Positions 24,494 to 32,439 of a stretch of DNA of 64,000 bases are shown piece after piece (the stretch's first letter is position 1; every line of letters begins with the position of its first letter). A model generated the notes under the pieces. The model ran no database searches. It was not told where the DNA came from and saw only the letters and a list, made by a program, of their open reading frames with translations. Where the stretch lies: positions 40,380-104,379 of the forward strand of contig CAZHRC010000006.1 of assembly GCA_964533865.1 (NCBI GenBank), read 5' to 3'. Both the position numbers and the translations under genes were made by a program. The stretch is from CAZHRC01 sp964533865. Lineage in GTDB: Bacteria > Bacillota > Clostridia > Tissierellales > Peptoniphilaceae.

Positions 24494-25990
24494 ATGGGAC
24501 AACCTTTTCTAGAGTTGGAACACGTTAGCAAAACATTTCCAGGGGTAAAGGCGCTTTCGGATGTGCGTTTTGATATTTATCCTGGAGAAGTTCACTCGCT
24601 AGTAGGAGAGAACGGCGCCGGTAAATCCACATTGATAAAAGTCATGTCAGGTGCACATCAGCCAGATCTTGGTTCTATCATAAGGGTTGAAGGGGTCGAG
24701 ACGACGATCAATGGATCCATTGATTCCATAAGAAAGGGAATCGCGGTGATCTATCAAGATTTCAGTTTGTTTGGAAATCTAACGGTAGCAGAGAATATTG
24801 TCATCAATCAATTGATTGAAAGAAACACTAAAGTGTTGAATTGGAAAGAAATCCGAGAAAAAGCCCAAGCTGCATTAAATATCGTCAATGCCGATATTGA
24901 TCCTATGGAAATTGTCGAGAACCTATCCATTGCTAAGCAACAAATCGTAGCCATAGCAGGGGCGATCGCACAAGATGCCAAAATGATCATCATGGACGAA
25001 CCAACGTCTGCCCTGTCGCGCAGTGAAATTGAAAATCTGTATGTTATTATTGATACGTTACGCGACAAAAACATGGCGGTGATGTTTGTCAGTCATAAAA
25101 TGGATGAGTTGTTCCGAGTCAGCGATCGGTTTACTATTTTTAGAGACGGACAATACGTCGATACGGTCAAAGCCGATGCCATCGACCGAGATGGTCTCAT
25201 TGCAAAAATGGTTGGACGTAAAGTCACTCTTGATAACTATGCCAATTTAGATGAAAAAGGCGATGTTGTCTTAGAAGTGAAAAATTTAAGTAAAAAGGGT
25301 AATTATAAGGATATTTCCTTTAAAGTTCACAAAGGCGAAGTCCTTGGCATTACTGGATTGGTAGGTGCGGGGCGGAGCGAGGTCATTCAATCGATATTTG
25401 GCATCACCCAAGCCGATTCTGGCGAAGTTTATATCGAAGGGAAAAAAGTCGACATTAGCAGTACAAAGGAAGCTCTTGCTCATAAAATTGGGTATGTTCC
25501 CGAAAGCAGACAAACTCAAGGTTTAGTGCTGGATAAAACATTAAGCGCTAACATTACGCTACCGATTTTGGACCGACATGTGAACAATTTCGGGATTATT
25601 AAGAATAGCAGCTTAAAGCAAAATGTTCAAAAATTAATGGATCTTCTCGATGTACGTCCTAATGATTCATCGCTGCTCGCAAAGCAATTATCAGGTGGTA
25701 ACCAGCAAAAGGTGGTTATTGCGAAATGGATTGGCACAGATGCGAGTATCCTCATCGTCGATGAACCGACAAATGGGGTAGATATCGGAGCCAAATCGGA
25801 GATTCACCGTATATTGACGAATTTAGCCAAGGAAGGCAAAGCCGTCATCGTCATTTCTTCTGAGTTACCCGAAGTGCTATCTGTAAGTGATCGAATTATC
25901 GTCATGCGAAGAGGCAGAATATCTGGTGAGTTTATCAACGATAATTTGACCCAAGAGATGATTATGGATAAAGCGGTCGTAAAAAATTAG
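24494..25990 (+). CDS. Sugar ABC transporter ATP-binding protein (RhaT/RbsA type)
   Basis: The 498-residue protein has two tandem ABC ATPase domains, as in monosaccharide importers of the CUT2 class. The first has Walker A GENGAGKST, a degenerate signature (LSIAKQQIV) and Walker B IIMDEPTSAL. The second has a modified Walker A (TGLVGAGRSE), signature LSGGNQQKVV and ILIVDEPTNGVD. It powers uptake by the two permeases encoded next. GGAGG lies before the ATG. Placement after rhaBAD suggests L-rhamnose as substrate (inference). Confidence 0.93.
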   Translation: MGQPFLELEHVSKTFPGVKALSDVRFDIYPGEVHSLVGENGAGKSTLIKVMSGAHQPDLGSIIRVEGVETTINGSIDSIRKGIAVIYQDFSLFGNLTVAENIVINQLIERNTKVLNWKEIREKAQAALNIVNADIDPMEIVENLSIAKQQIVAIAGAIAQDAKMIIMDEPTSALSRSEIENLYVIIDTLRDKNMAVMFVSHKMDELFRVSDRFTIFRDGQYVDTVKADAIDRDGLIAKMVGRKVTLDNYANLDEKGDVVLEVKNLSKKGNYKDISFKVHKGEVLGITGLVGAGRSEVIQSIFGITQADSGEVYIEGKKVDISSTKEALAHKIGYVPESRQTQGLVLDKTLSANITLPILDRHVNNFGIIKNSSLKQNVQKLMDLLDVRPNDSSLLAKQLSGGNQQKVVIAKWIGTDASILIVDEPTNGVDIGAKSEIHRILTNLAKEGKAVIVISSELPEVLSVSDRIIVMRRGRISGEFINDNLTQEMIMDKAVVKN

Positions 25991-26001
25991 GAGGCGAAAA
26001 C

Positions 26002-26988
26002 ATGCTAAAAGAGTTATTAAAGAAAAAGGAGTTTTCGATTCTTGCCATCATCGTCGTCTTATCCATTATTCTAACTATTTTGAGTCCGGTATTTTTAAAT
26101 ATTGGTAACTTTGTGGATATGGCGAAAGGAAATGCAGTTTTTGGCATTATGGCATTGGGAATGCTTCTGGTTTTAATATCAGGTGGTATTGATTTATCGG
26201 TGACAGCAAATGTGACGCTGACTTCTCTTGTCACAGGCGTGCTATTGATGAACACAGAACTCAACATGTTCTTGATTCTCATCGCATCTATGGGAGTTGG
26301 GGGCATCGTAGGGTTGGTCAATGGACTGATCATCACAAAGATTAAAATTCCTCCAATGGTTGCTACCTTAGGAACGAACAGCGTCATTTTAGGCAGTGTG
26401 TTGTTTGCAACGGAAGGTAATATGATCACTGGCCTACCAAAATGGTATCAAGACTTTGGAATGATGTCCTTTCTAAATGTAGGCGATTTCAAGATACCAG
26501 TACAAGTTATCTTTTATATCGGGGCAATAGCGGCAACCTTTTTTCTACTCAAGTACACTTTGTTAGGCAGAGGTATTTACGCAGTAGGCGGTAGTGAATC
26601 ATCAGCGAGTCGCGTAGGATATAACGTTGATAACGTGAAAATATTTATCTACAGTTTTTGCGGTTTGCTGGTTGGCCTTGCCGGATTTATCAATACATCC
26701 ATCGTCCAAGGCGTTAACCCCAATACCTTTGTAGGCATTGATATGACGATTATTTCCATTGCGGTCATAGGTGGAGCCAGTACTTTAGGTGGCGTTGGGA
26801 CGGTTTTAGGAACGGTATTAGGAACGATCTTGATGGCCGTTATTAATAACGGATTGATCTTGGCGAGGGTTCCGACCTTTTATCAAAAAATCGTTATGGG
26901 TGGCATTATTCTCTTAGCCGTAACCATAGACGTTACGAATCGCAAGAAAGAGAAAGCAAAACTCGTCCGCGTCGACGTTGAAGAATAG
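26002..26988 (+). CDS. Sugar ABC transporter permease 1 (CUT2 class)
   Basis: This 328-residue membrane protein of the RbsC/RhaP family has about eight hydrophobic segments. Diagnostic stretches are GMLLVLISGGIDLSVTA, the VNGLIITKIKIPPMVATLGT cytoplasmic loop, and SIAVIGGASTLGGVGTVLGTVLG near the C-terminus. AGGAGG precedes the ATG. A second, different permease follows, so the pore is a heterodimer as in rhamnose and AI-2 transporters. Confidence 0.92.
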   Translation: MLKELLKKKEFSILAIIVVLSIILTILSPVFLNIGNFVDMAKGNAVFGIMALGMLLVLISGGIDLSVTANVTLTSLVTGVLLMNTELNMFLILIASMGVGGIVGLVNGLIITKIKIPPMVATLGTNSVILGSVLFATEGNMITGLPKWYQDFGMMSFLNVGDFKIPVQVIFYIGAIAATFFLLKYTLLGRGIYAVGGSESSASRVGYNVDNVKIFIYSFCGLLVGLAGFINTSIVQGVNPNTFVGIDMTIISIAVIGGASTLGGVGTVLGTVLGTILMAVINNGLILARVPTFYQKIVMGGIILLAVTIDVTNRKKEKAKLVRVDVEE

Positions 26989-26998
26989 GAGGGAGTTA

Positions 26999-27994
26999 AT
27001 GAAAAAATTTATCGACTCCAATAAATCTGAAGCTATGCTTTTAGGATTATTTGTCATAGTATTTGTAGGCATTGGGATGGTCGTTCCGGAACAATTCTTT
27101 ACTAAGAACAATATTTCATCTATGGCGTTCCAATTGCCTGAGCTAGGATTATTAGCCATTGGAATGATGGCTGCGGTATTAACAGGAGGGATCAACCTTT
27201 CGATTGTTACGACAGCAACTCTAAGTAGTATTTTAGGTGCTTATATTCTTTCCGGTACGATAGGTAAAGATAATCCAATTTTGGCGATTTTATTGACGGT
27301 TGTCATTGCTGTTGCAGTCAGTGTTCTCGCAGGGATCATCAATGGATATTTCATCGCTTATGCAGGCGTTGCAGCGTTACTTGTCACTTTAGGTACGACT
27401 ACGCTATTTGAAGGAATCGGTCTTAACATCACAAAGGGAGGCGCAATTTCAGGTTTTCCTAAAGAATTTATGGCAATTGGAAACGGAAGCGTACTTGGTA
27501 TCCCGATACCGATGATCATATTTATCGTCGCTGCCGTTGTGAGTTATTTCTTGTTGGAGAGGACCGCTTGGGGAGTGCGCGTGCACATGCTTGGTTCAAA
27601 CCCAATAGCCACGGAATTTTCAGGAATCAGCATTAAAGCGACGACTTTTAAGGTTTATATCTTTTCTGGCGTCATGTCGGCACTAGCTGGTTTGATTATG
27701 ATCTCACGCTACAACTCGGCCAAAGTCGACTATGGGTCGTCTTATGTTATGCAAGCCGTCACTGCAGTAGTGCTTGGTGGGACGAGTATTACAGGTGGTC
27801 ATGGAACGGTTGTAGGGACGGTGATTGCCGTCATGATTATCCAAATAGTTTCGACCGGTTTGAACATCATCGGTGTGAATCGAAACATTATCGACATCAC
27901 CATAGGAGCTATTTTATTAGGAGTATTGGCAGTGCGCCATTTTTCACAAGTGTTTTCTGATCGCGCGCTCATCAAAAAGAGAAAAACGGCATAG
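26999..27994 (+). CDS. Sugar ABC transporter permease 2 (CUT2 class)
   Basis: A 331-residue RbsC-family permease with GMMAAVLTGGINLSIV, INGYFIAYAGVAALLVTLGTTTL and the C-terminal AVVLGGTSITGGHGTVVGTVIAV. ATG 26999 has AGGAGGGA just upstream and lies 10 bp after permease 1; an earlier in-frame start at 26978 is not needed. Its last 189 bp (from 27806) are repeated downstream as part of a 1,331-bp tandem duplication. Confidence 0.92.
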   Translation: MKKFIDSNKSEAMLLGLFVIVFVGIGMVVPEQFFTKNNISSMAFQLPELGLLAIGMMAAVLTGGINLSIVTTATLSSILGAYILSGTIGKDNPILAILLTVVIAVAVSVLAGIINGYFIAYAGVAALLVTLGTTTLFEGIGLNITKGGAISGFPKEFMAIGNGSVLGIPIPMIIFIVAAVVSYFLLERTAWGVRVHMLGSNPIATEFSGISIKATTFKVYIFSGVMSALAGLIMISRYNSAKVDYGSSYVMQAVTAVVLGGTSITGGHGTVVGTVIAVMIIQIVSTGLNIIGVNRNIIDITIGAILLGVLAVRHFSQVFSDRALIKKRKTA

Positions 27995-28000
27995 GTATTA

Positions 28001-28017
28001 ACTCAGCGTTGCTGAGT
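28001..28017 (+). promoter_or_regulatory. Intercistronic hairpin before the binding-protein gene
   Basis: ACTCAGC-GTT-GCTGAGT is a perfect 7-bp stem with a 3-nt loop, six bases after the permease stop. No T run follows, so it is more likely an mRNA processing or stabilising element than a terminator. An exact copy occurs at 29332-29348. Confidence 0.6.
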
Positions 28018-28048
28018 GATATAAAAATATTTTTAAGGGGGACAAAAC

Positions 28049-29092
28049 ATGTCAAAGACCAAAAGACTCATCGCTCTATTGCTAGGCGTAGTCATGTTGC
28101 TGAGTTTTGTAGGCTGTTCACAGCCTGCAAAAGAAACGCCAGCACCGGCAGGTGAAACGAAAGAAACTCCGGCAGATGGCGCTGGAACAACCGGTGGTGA
28201 TAAGAAATTCACCATAGCGATCATTCCGAAGCTCGTTGGAATTCCTTACTTCACACAAACAGGTGAAGGTGCTGAAAAAGCGGCGAAGGATATGGGTGTA
28301 GAAGTGATTTATACTGGACCAACGAAAGCCGATGCAGCTGAACAAGTAAAAATGATCGAAGACTTGATCAACAAAGGTGTCAATGCGATTGCGGTTGCTC
28401 CGAATGACCCAGCTGCGGTTATTCCTGTACTGCAAAAAGCGAAAGACGCTGGTATTGTCGTTCTTGACTGGGATACACCAACAGGATCTGACTTAGTAGA
28501 TGGGTCAGTTCACCAAATCGATGATAAAGTGTTAGGCGAGCATTTGTTTGATAAACTCGTCGAAAAAATGGGTACGGATACAGCGGAATATGCGATTGTA
28601 ACCGGTGGACTATCTGCGGCAAATTTAAATACTTGGATTGATGCAGGGATGGATTACGCAAAGACCAAATATCCAAACTTGAAATTAGTTGCAGAAAAGA
28701 TTCCTACTGACGAAAAACAACAAGAAGCTTATACTAAGACTTTAGACTTGGTCAAAGCGTATCCTGAAGTCAAAGGCATCCTTGGCTATTCAACAGTAGC
28801 ACCACTTGGCGTGGCTCAAGCGATCCGTGAAAAAGGCCTTCAAGATACCATCGCAGTTGTAGGTACCGCTGTTAAAGAAGACAGCCAAGATTTCTTGTCA
28901 GACGGCGCATTGGATACCGGTGTACTATGGGATCCTGCTAAACTGGGATACTTAACAGTTGGCGTTGCAAAATCACTCCTCGAAGGTAAAAAACTTGAGA
29001 ACGGTATGGAAATCGATGGGTTTGGTAAGATAGAAGTCAAAGAAGATGGCAAGACCATCATCATGGGACTTCCAGACGATTACGAAAAATAA
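28049..29092 (+). CDS. Sugar ABC transporter substrate-binding lipoprotein, copy 1 (RhaS-like)
   Basis: A 347-residue lipoprotein with an 18-residue hydrophobic signal and the lipobox FVGC (Cys23), then a Pro/Thr/Gly-rich linker (about 24-50) and a periplasmic-binding-protein type I fold: FTIAIIPKLVGIPYF, DLINKGVNAIAVAPNDPAAV, VVLDWDTPTG, GILGYSTVAPLG. The family includes rhamnose-binding RhaS and AI-2-binding LsrB; context with rhaBAD favours rhamnose. AGGGGG precedes the ATG. An identical second copy lies at 29380-30423. Confidence 0.92.
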   Translation: MSKTKRLIALLLGVVMLLSFVGCSQPAKETPAPAGETKETPADGAGTTGGDKKFTIAIIPKLVGIPYFTQTGEGAEKAAKDMGVEVIYTGPTKADAAEQVKMIEDLINKGVNAIAVAPNDPAAVIPVLQKAKDAGIVVLDWDTPTGSDLVDGSVHQIDDKVLGEHLFDKLVEKMGTDTAEYAIVTGGLSAANLNTWIDAGMDYAKTKYPNLKLVAEKIPTDEKQQEAYTKTLDLVKAYPEVKGILGYSTVAPLGVAQAIREKGLQDTIAVVGTAVKEDSQDFLSDGALDTGVLWDPAKLGYLTVGVAKSLLEGKKLENGMEIDGFGKIEVKEDGKTIIMGLPDDYEK

Positions 29093-29109
29093 GTAAAACA
29101 GATACGGTG

Positions 29110-29135
29110 AATGGCTTTACATTAGTGAAGCCATT
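29110..29135 (+). promoter_or_regulatory. Hairpin after binding-protein copy 1
   Basis: AATGGCTT and AAGCCATT form an 8-bp stem with a 10-nt loop. No T run follows. The duplication junction (29136/29137) is one base beyond it. Confidence 0.55.
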
Positions 29136-29136
29136 T

Positions 29137-29325
29137 ACGGTTGTAGGGACGGTGATTGCCGTCATGATTATCCAAATAGTTTCGACCGGTTTGAACATCA
29201 TCGGTGTGAATCGAAACATTATCGACATCACCATAGGAGCTATTTTATTAGGAGTATTGGCAGTGCGCCATTTTTCACAAGTGTTTTCTGATCGCGCGCT
29301 CATCAAAAAGAGAAAAACGGCATAG
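29137..29325 (+). pseudogene. Orphan 3' fragment of permease 2
   Basis: Exact copy of the last 189 bp of permease 2 (about 62 codons from VVGTVIAVMIIQIV to the stop). It is a by-product of the tandem duplication. A GTG at 29107 is in frame with it, but there is no ribosome site and the fragment has at most two membrane helices, so it is not expected to function. Confidence 0.9.
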
Positions 29326-29331
29326 GTATTA

Positions 29332-29348
29332 ACTCAGCGTTGCTGAGT
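29332..29348 (+). promoter_or_regulatory. Intercistronic hairpin before binding-protein copy 2
   Basis: Exact copy of the 28001-28017 hairpin (ACTCAGC-GTT-GCTGAGT), carried by the duplication. Confidence 0.6.
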
Positions 29349-29379
29349 GATATAAAAATATTTTTAAGGGGGACAAAAC

Positions 29380-30423
29380 ATGTCAAAGACCAAAAGACTC
29401 ATCGCTCTATTGCTAGGCGTAGTCATGTTGCTGAGTTTTGTAGGCTGTTCACAGCCTGCAAAAGAAACGCCAGCACCGGCAGGTGAAACGAAAGAAACTC
29501 CGGCAGATGGCGCTGGAACAACCGGTGGTGATAAGAAATTCACCATAGCGATCATTCCGAAGCTCGTTGGAATTCCTTACTTCACACAAACAGGTGAAGG
29601 TGCTGAAAAAGCGGCGAAGGATATGGGTGTAGAAGTGATTTATACTGGACCAACGAAAGCCGATGCAGCTGAACAAGTAAAAATGATCGAAGACTTGATC
29701 AACAAAGGTGTCAATGCGATTGCGGTTGCTCCGAATGACCCAGCTGCGGTTATTCCTGTACTGCAAAAAGCGAAAGACGCTGGTATTGTCGTTCTTGACT
29801 GGGATACACCAACAGGATCTGACTTAGTAGATGGGTCAGTTCACCAAATCGATGATAAAGTGTTAGGCGAGCATTTGTTTGATAAACTCGTCGAAAAAAT
29901 GGGTACGGATACAGCGGAATATGCGATTGTAACCGGTGGACTATCTGCGGCAAATTTAAATACTTGGATTGATGCAGGGATGGATTACGCAAAGACCAAA
30001 TATCCAAACTTGAAATTAGTTGCAGAAAAGATTCCTACTGACGAAAAACAACAAGAAGCTTATACTAAGACTTTAGACTTGGTCAAAGCGTATCCTGAAG
30101 TCAAAGGCATCCTTGGCTATTCAACAGTAGCACCACTTGGCGTGGCTCAAGCGATCCGTGAAAAAGGCCTTCAAGATACCATCGCAGTTGTAGGTACCGC
30201 TGTTAAAGAAGACAGCCAAGATTTCTTGTCAGACGGCGCATTGGATACCGGTGTACTATGGGATCCTGCTAAACTGGGATACTTAACAGTTGGCGTTGCA
30301 AAATCACTCCTCGAAGGTAAAAAACTTGAGAACGGTATGGAAATCGATGGGTTTGGTAAGATAGAAGTCAAAGAAGATGGCAAGACCATCATCATGGGAC
30401 TTCCAGACGATTACGAAAAATAA
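29380..30423 (+). CDS. Sugar ABC transporter substrate-binding lipoprotein, copy 2
   Basis: Product identical over all 347 residues to copy 1, including the signal peptide and lipobox Cys23. The same AGGGGG ribosome site and upstream hairpin are present. Two equal copies in one operon would raise the ratio of binding protein to permease; no divergence has yet occurred, so the event is recent or kept uniform by recombination. Confidence 0.93.
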   Translation: MSKTKRLIALLLGVVMLLSFVGCSQPAKETPAPAGETKETPADGAGTTGGDKKFTIAIIPKLVGIPYFTQTGEGAEKAAKDMGVEVIYTGPTKADAAEQVKMIEDLINKGVNAIAVAPNDPAAVIPVLQKAKDAGIVVLDWDTPTGSDLVDGSVHQIDDKVLGEHLFDKLVEKMGTDTAEYAIVTGGLSAANLNTWIDAGMDYAKTKYPNLKLVAEKIPTDEKQQEAYTKTLDLVKAYPEVKGILGYSTVAPLGVAQAIREKGLQDTIAVVGTAVKEDSQDFLSDGALDTGVLWDPAKLGYLTVGVAKSLLEGKKLENGMEIDGFGKIEVKEDGKTIIMGLPDDYEK

Positions 30424-30440
30424 GTAAAACAGATACGGTG

Positions 30441-30466
30441 AATGGCTTTACATTAGTGAAGCCATT
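30441..30466 (+). promoter_or_regulatory. Hairpin after binding-protein copy 2
   Basis: Copy of the AATGGCTT...AAGCCATT stem, here in its native flank. The next bases (TGTCGTATTATTTG) are only partly T-rich, so partial termination is possible. Confidence 0.5.
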
Positions 30467-30499
30467 TGTCGTATTATTTGAATAGAAACGGAGAAAAAG

Positions 30500-31405
30500 A
30501 TGAAATACGGCATTTATTTTGCATATTGGGAAGATCAATGGAACGCAGATCAAGCGAAATATATTACAAAAGTTAAAGACCTAGGATTTGATATTCTAGA
30601 GATTTCTTGTGCCATGCTTAAAGGTATTTCGGATCATGAACTCGTCGAGATGCGTAAAAGAGCAGAGGATGCTGGCATTCAATTAACTGCTGGTTATGGT
30701 CCTGGTGCAGATGAGAACTTAGCAAGTGATAATGATGCGACAGTGAAACACGCCATAGCAACCTATACGGATTTTCTGAAAAAATTGGAGGTGCTAAACA
30801 TCCATACCTTAGGCGGTGGCGTTTATTCCTACTGGCCAGTAGATTATAGTAAACCGATTGATAAAGCCGGAGATTGGGCGCGTAGCGTCAAGAATGTTCG
30901 AGAAGTCGGAAAAATAGCGGAAGCTTGCGGCGTCGACTATTGTTTAGAGGTGCTAAATCGATTCGAGGGTTATTTGATCAATACATGTCGCGAATGTTTA
31001 GATTTCATCTCTGAAGTCGATGTGCCTTCTGTCAAAGTCATGCTTGATACCTTCCACATGAATATTGAAGAAGATAGTATGATTGAAGCCATTCTATTGG
31101 CAGGCGATAAATTGGGTCACTTTCACGTGGGAGAAAACAACAGACGATTGCCAGGAAAAGGAGCTATGCCTTGGTATGAAATAGGTATGGCGCTTCGCGC
31201 GATTGGTTACGACAAAAACGTAGTCATGGAACCTTTCGTAAAGAGCGGGGGAAAGGTTGGCGAAGATATTAAAGTGTGGCGTGATTTAAGCGATGGAGCG
31301 GATATCGCGCAACTCGATACAGATGCAAAAGAATCGGTTCGTTTCTTAAGAAATATATTTAGCGGACCAAATTCCAACTACAGCAGCGTGTTTAGAAAAG
31401 ATTAA
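30500..31405 (+). CDS. D-allulose (D-psicose)/D-tagatose 3-epimerase
   Basis: A 301-residue TIM-barrel ketose 3-epimerase. It follows characterised clostridial D-psicose 3-epimerases closely: GIYFAYWEDQW at the N-terminus, LGFDILEIS, SYWPVDYSKPIDKAGDW, CGVDYCLEVLNRFE, VMLDTFHMNIEEDS, PGKGAMPW and VVMEPFVKSGG. The four metal ligands of that family are all present, at Glu150, Asp183, His209 and Glu244. It interconverts D-fructose and D-allulose and acts on related ketoses. It closes the rhamnose operon, which is unusual; with RhaA it could link D-allose, D-allulose and D-fructose (inference). Confidence 0.9.
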   Translation: MKYGIYFAYWEDQWNADQAKYITKVKDLGFDILEISCAMLKGISDHELVEMRKRAEDAGIQLTAGYGPGADENLASDNDATVKHAIATYTDFLKKLEVLNIHTLGGGVYSYWPVDYSKPIDKAGDWARSVKNVREVGKIAEACGVDYCLEVLNRFEGYLINTCRECLDFISEVDVPSVKVMLDTFHMNIEEDSMIEAILLAGDKLGHFHVGENNRRLPGKGAMPWYEIGMALRAIGYDKNVVMEPFVKSGGKVGEDIKVWRDLSDGADIAQLDTDAKESVRFLRNIFSGPNSNYSSVFRKD

Positions 31406-31431
31406 TCGAAAACGGTATGAGTACTGATAAA

Positions 31432-31470
31432 AATTGACAGCTCAGACTTCATAGAGTCTAGCTGTCAATT
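31432..31470. terminator. Bidirectional terminator after the epimerase gene
   Basis: AATTGACAGCT and AGCTGTCAATT flank an inner AGACT/AGTCT stem, giving a long hairpin followed by TTTCTT. It separates the rhamnose operon from the convergent lipoprotein gene. Confidence 0.85.
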
Positions 31471-31473
31471 TTC

Positions 31474-32358
31474 TTATGGATTCGGTTCATAAATGCGAGT
31501 GTATCGTGACGTTTTTAGATTGTACTCTGCCATGATGTCGTTAGAGTTTGGTCCGCTAACAGTGTAGAGGATCGACAGAACATTCAAGCTTTCAGGAGGG
31601 GTGGTCCCTACTGGCCGGTGAGCGAAATTAGGGGATGTTTCTCCGGGCATCACCGTATCATAAGAAGATAAAAAATCTATTTCATTAGTTTCTTTATTGA
31701 GCACATTGAGCTCGAATCTAGTCGAAGGATAGCGACTGTTGTTGGTATAAGTTGTAACGACAATATCTTCATCGGAATTGATATCTTTGACAATATGGGA
31801 TTGGAAAGTGAAATCCGTGTATGGTACGGTCGGCGTAGAGGATTCTAAAGATTTTTCGCGTTCGGTGGTATCGTTCACGGAGTAAGATTCAGTTTTGTGA
31901 TCGTAATCGATGTCGTAGTAAGCGGTGCCATTCATTATGTGGTATCTGGACCGTAGATAAACAAGTTGATCGGTTTCTATTTCGAAGTTTACACTGCCGC
32001 CGAAATTTGGAGAAGATTCGCCAGGTGCTGTCGGATTATTTGTCGTAAAACTGACTTTTTCGTTTAGATCTTTTAATAGGGCCTCTAAATGAAAATAAGT
32101 CACAATGTAGTCGCTGTTATTGGTTAGAACGGCAATAGGCGATGGTTTGCCATTGGACCATCGATCCACAAGACGGATGGTTATCGGTAGTTGCTCATAA
32201 CGCACCGGTGCTTCTACCTTGATATTTGATGTTGAGTCAGAAGAGGTTTCATGACGTTCAACCTCATCTATTGAAGTATCTTCGGTCATTTTGGGGACAT
32301 TTCGACAAGCTGCGAAAGTGGCTAAAAGAAGCACGAGTAGCAGGATGCGTTTTTTCAT
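31474..32358 (-). CDS. Lipoprotein with two repeated beta-rich domains, unknown function
   Basis: A 294-residue protein with a short hydrophobic signal ending in the lipobox-like FAAC (Cys18), then a Ser/Thr/Glu-rich linker (about 20-50). Two similar modules follow. Each has a TNNS turn, a strand ending in L...(L/N)..., and the near-identical PGESSPNF (first) or PGETSPNF (second). The two modules are about 120-130 residues apart. I do not recognise a named family; the layout suggests a surface-anchored binding or adhesion protein. AAGGAG precedes its ATG. It lies alone between two terminators. Confidence 0.75.
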   Translation of the reverse strand: MKKRILLLVLLLATFAACRNVPKMTEDTSIDEVERHETSSDSTSNIKVEAPVRYEQLPITIRLVDRWSNGKPSPIAVLTNNSDYIVTYFHLEALLKDLNEKVSFTTNNPTAPGESSPNFGGSVNFEIETDQLVYLRSRYHIMNGTAYYDIDYDHKTESYSVNDTTEREKSLESSTPTVPYTDFTFQSHIVKDINSDEDIVVTTYTNNSRYPSTRFELNVLNKETNEIDFLSSYDTVMPGETSPNFAHRPVGTTPPESLNVLSILYTVSGPNSNDIMAEYNLKTSRYTRIYEPNP

Positions 32359-32403
32359 TCAAGTCTCCTTAGAAAGTTGTAAATAGCAGATTTTATGAAT
32401 AAA

Positions 32404-32433
32404 GACACCCTCTTCACATAGGAAGAGGGTGTC
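32404..32433 (-). terminator. Terminator of the transaldolase-like gene
   Basis: GACACCCTCTT and AAGAGGGTGTC pair perfectly around an eight-base loop; on the minus strand the stem is followed by TTTATTC. Confidence 0.75.
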
Positions 32434-32439
32434 GATTGC

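Larger units (their letters stand above)
27806..29136 (+). repeat. Tandem duplication, unit 1 (1,331 bp)
   Basis: First unit of a perfect head-to-tail repeat. It starts inside the 3' part of permease 2 and ends just after the hairpin that follows the binding-protein gene. Every ORF on both strands, and all sequence I compared by eye, is identical at an offset of 1,331. The two native flanks show no shared bases at the breakpoint. Confidence 0.95.
29137..30467 (+). repeat. Tandem duplication, unit 2 (1,331 bp)
   Basis: Second unit of the perfect repeat. Its 5' end abuts the hairpin of unit 1; its 3' end joins the native downstream sequence at 30468 (GTCGTATT). Confidence 0.95.

Noticed and set aside
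29107..29325. 72-codon frame across the duplication junction
   Set aside because: No ribosome site; it is the copied tail of permease 2, not a new gene.
27806..30467. Repeat as an insertion sequence or transposon
   Set aside because: No transposase, terminal inverted repeats or target-site duplication; it is a simple tandem duplication.
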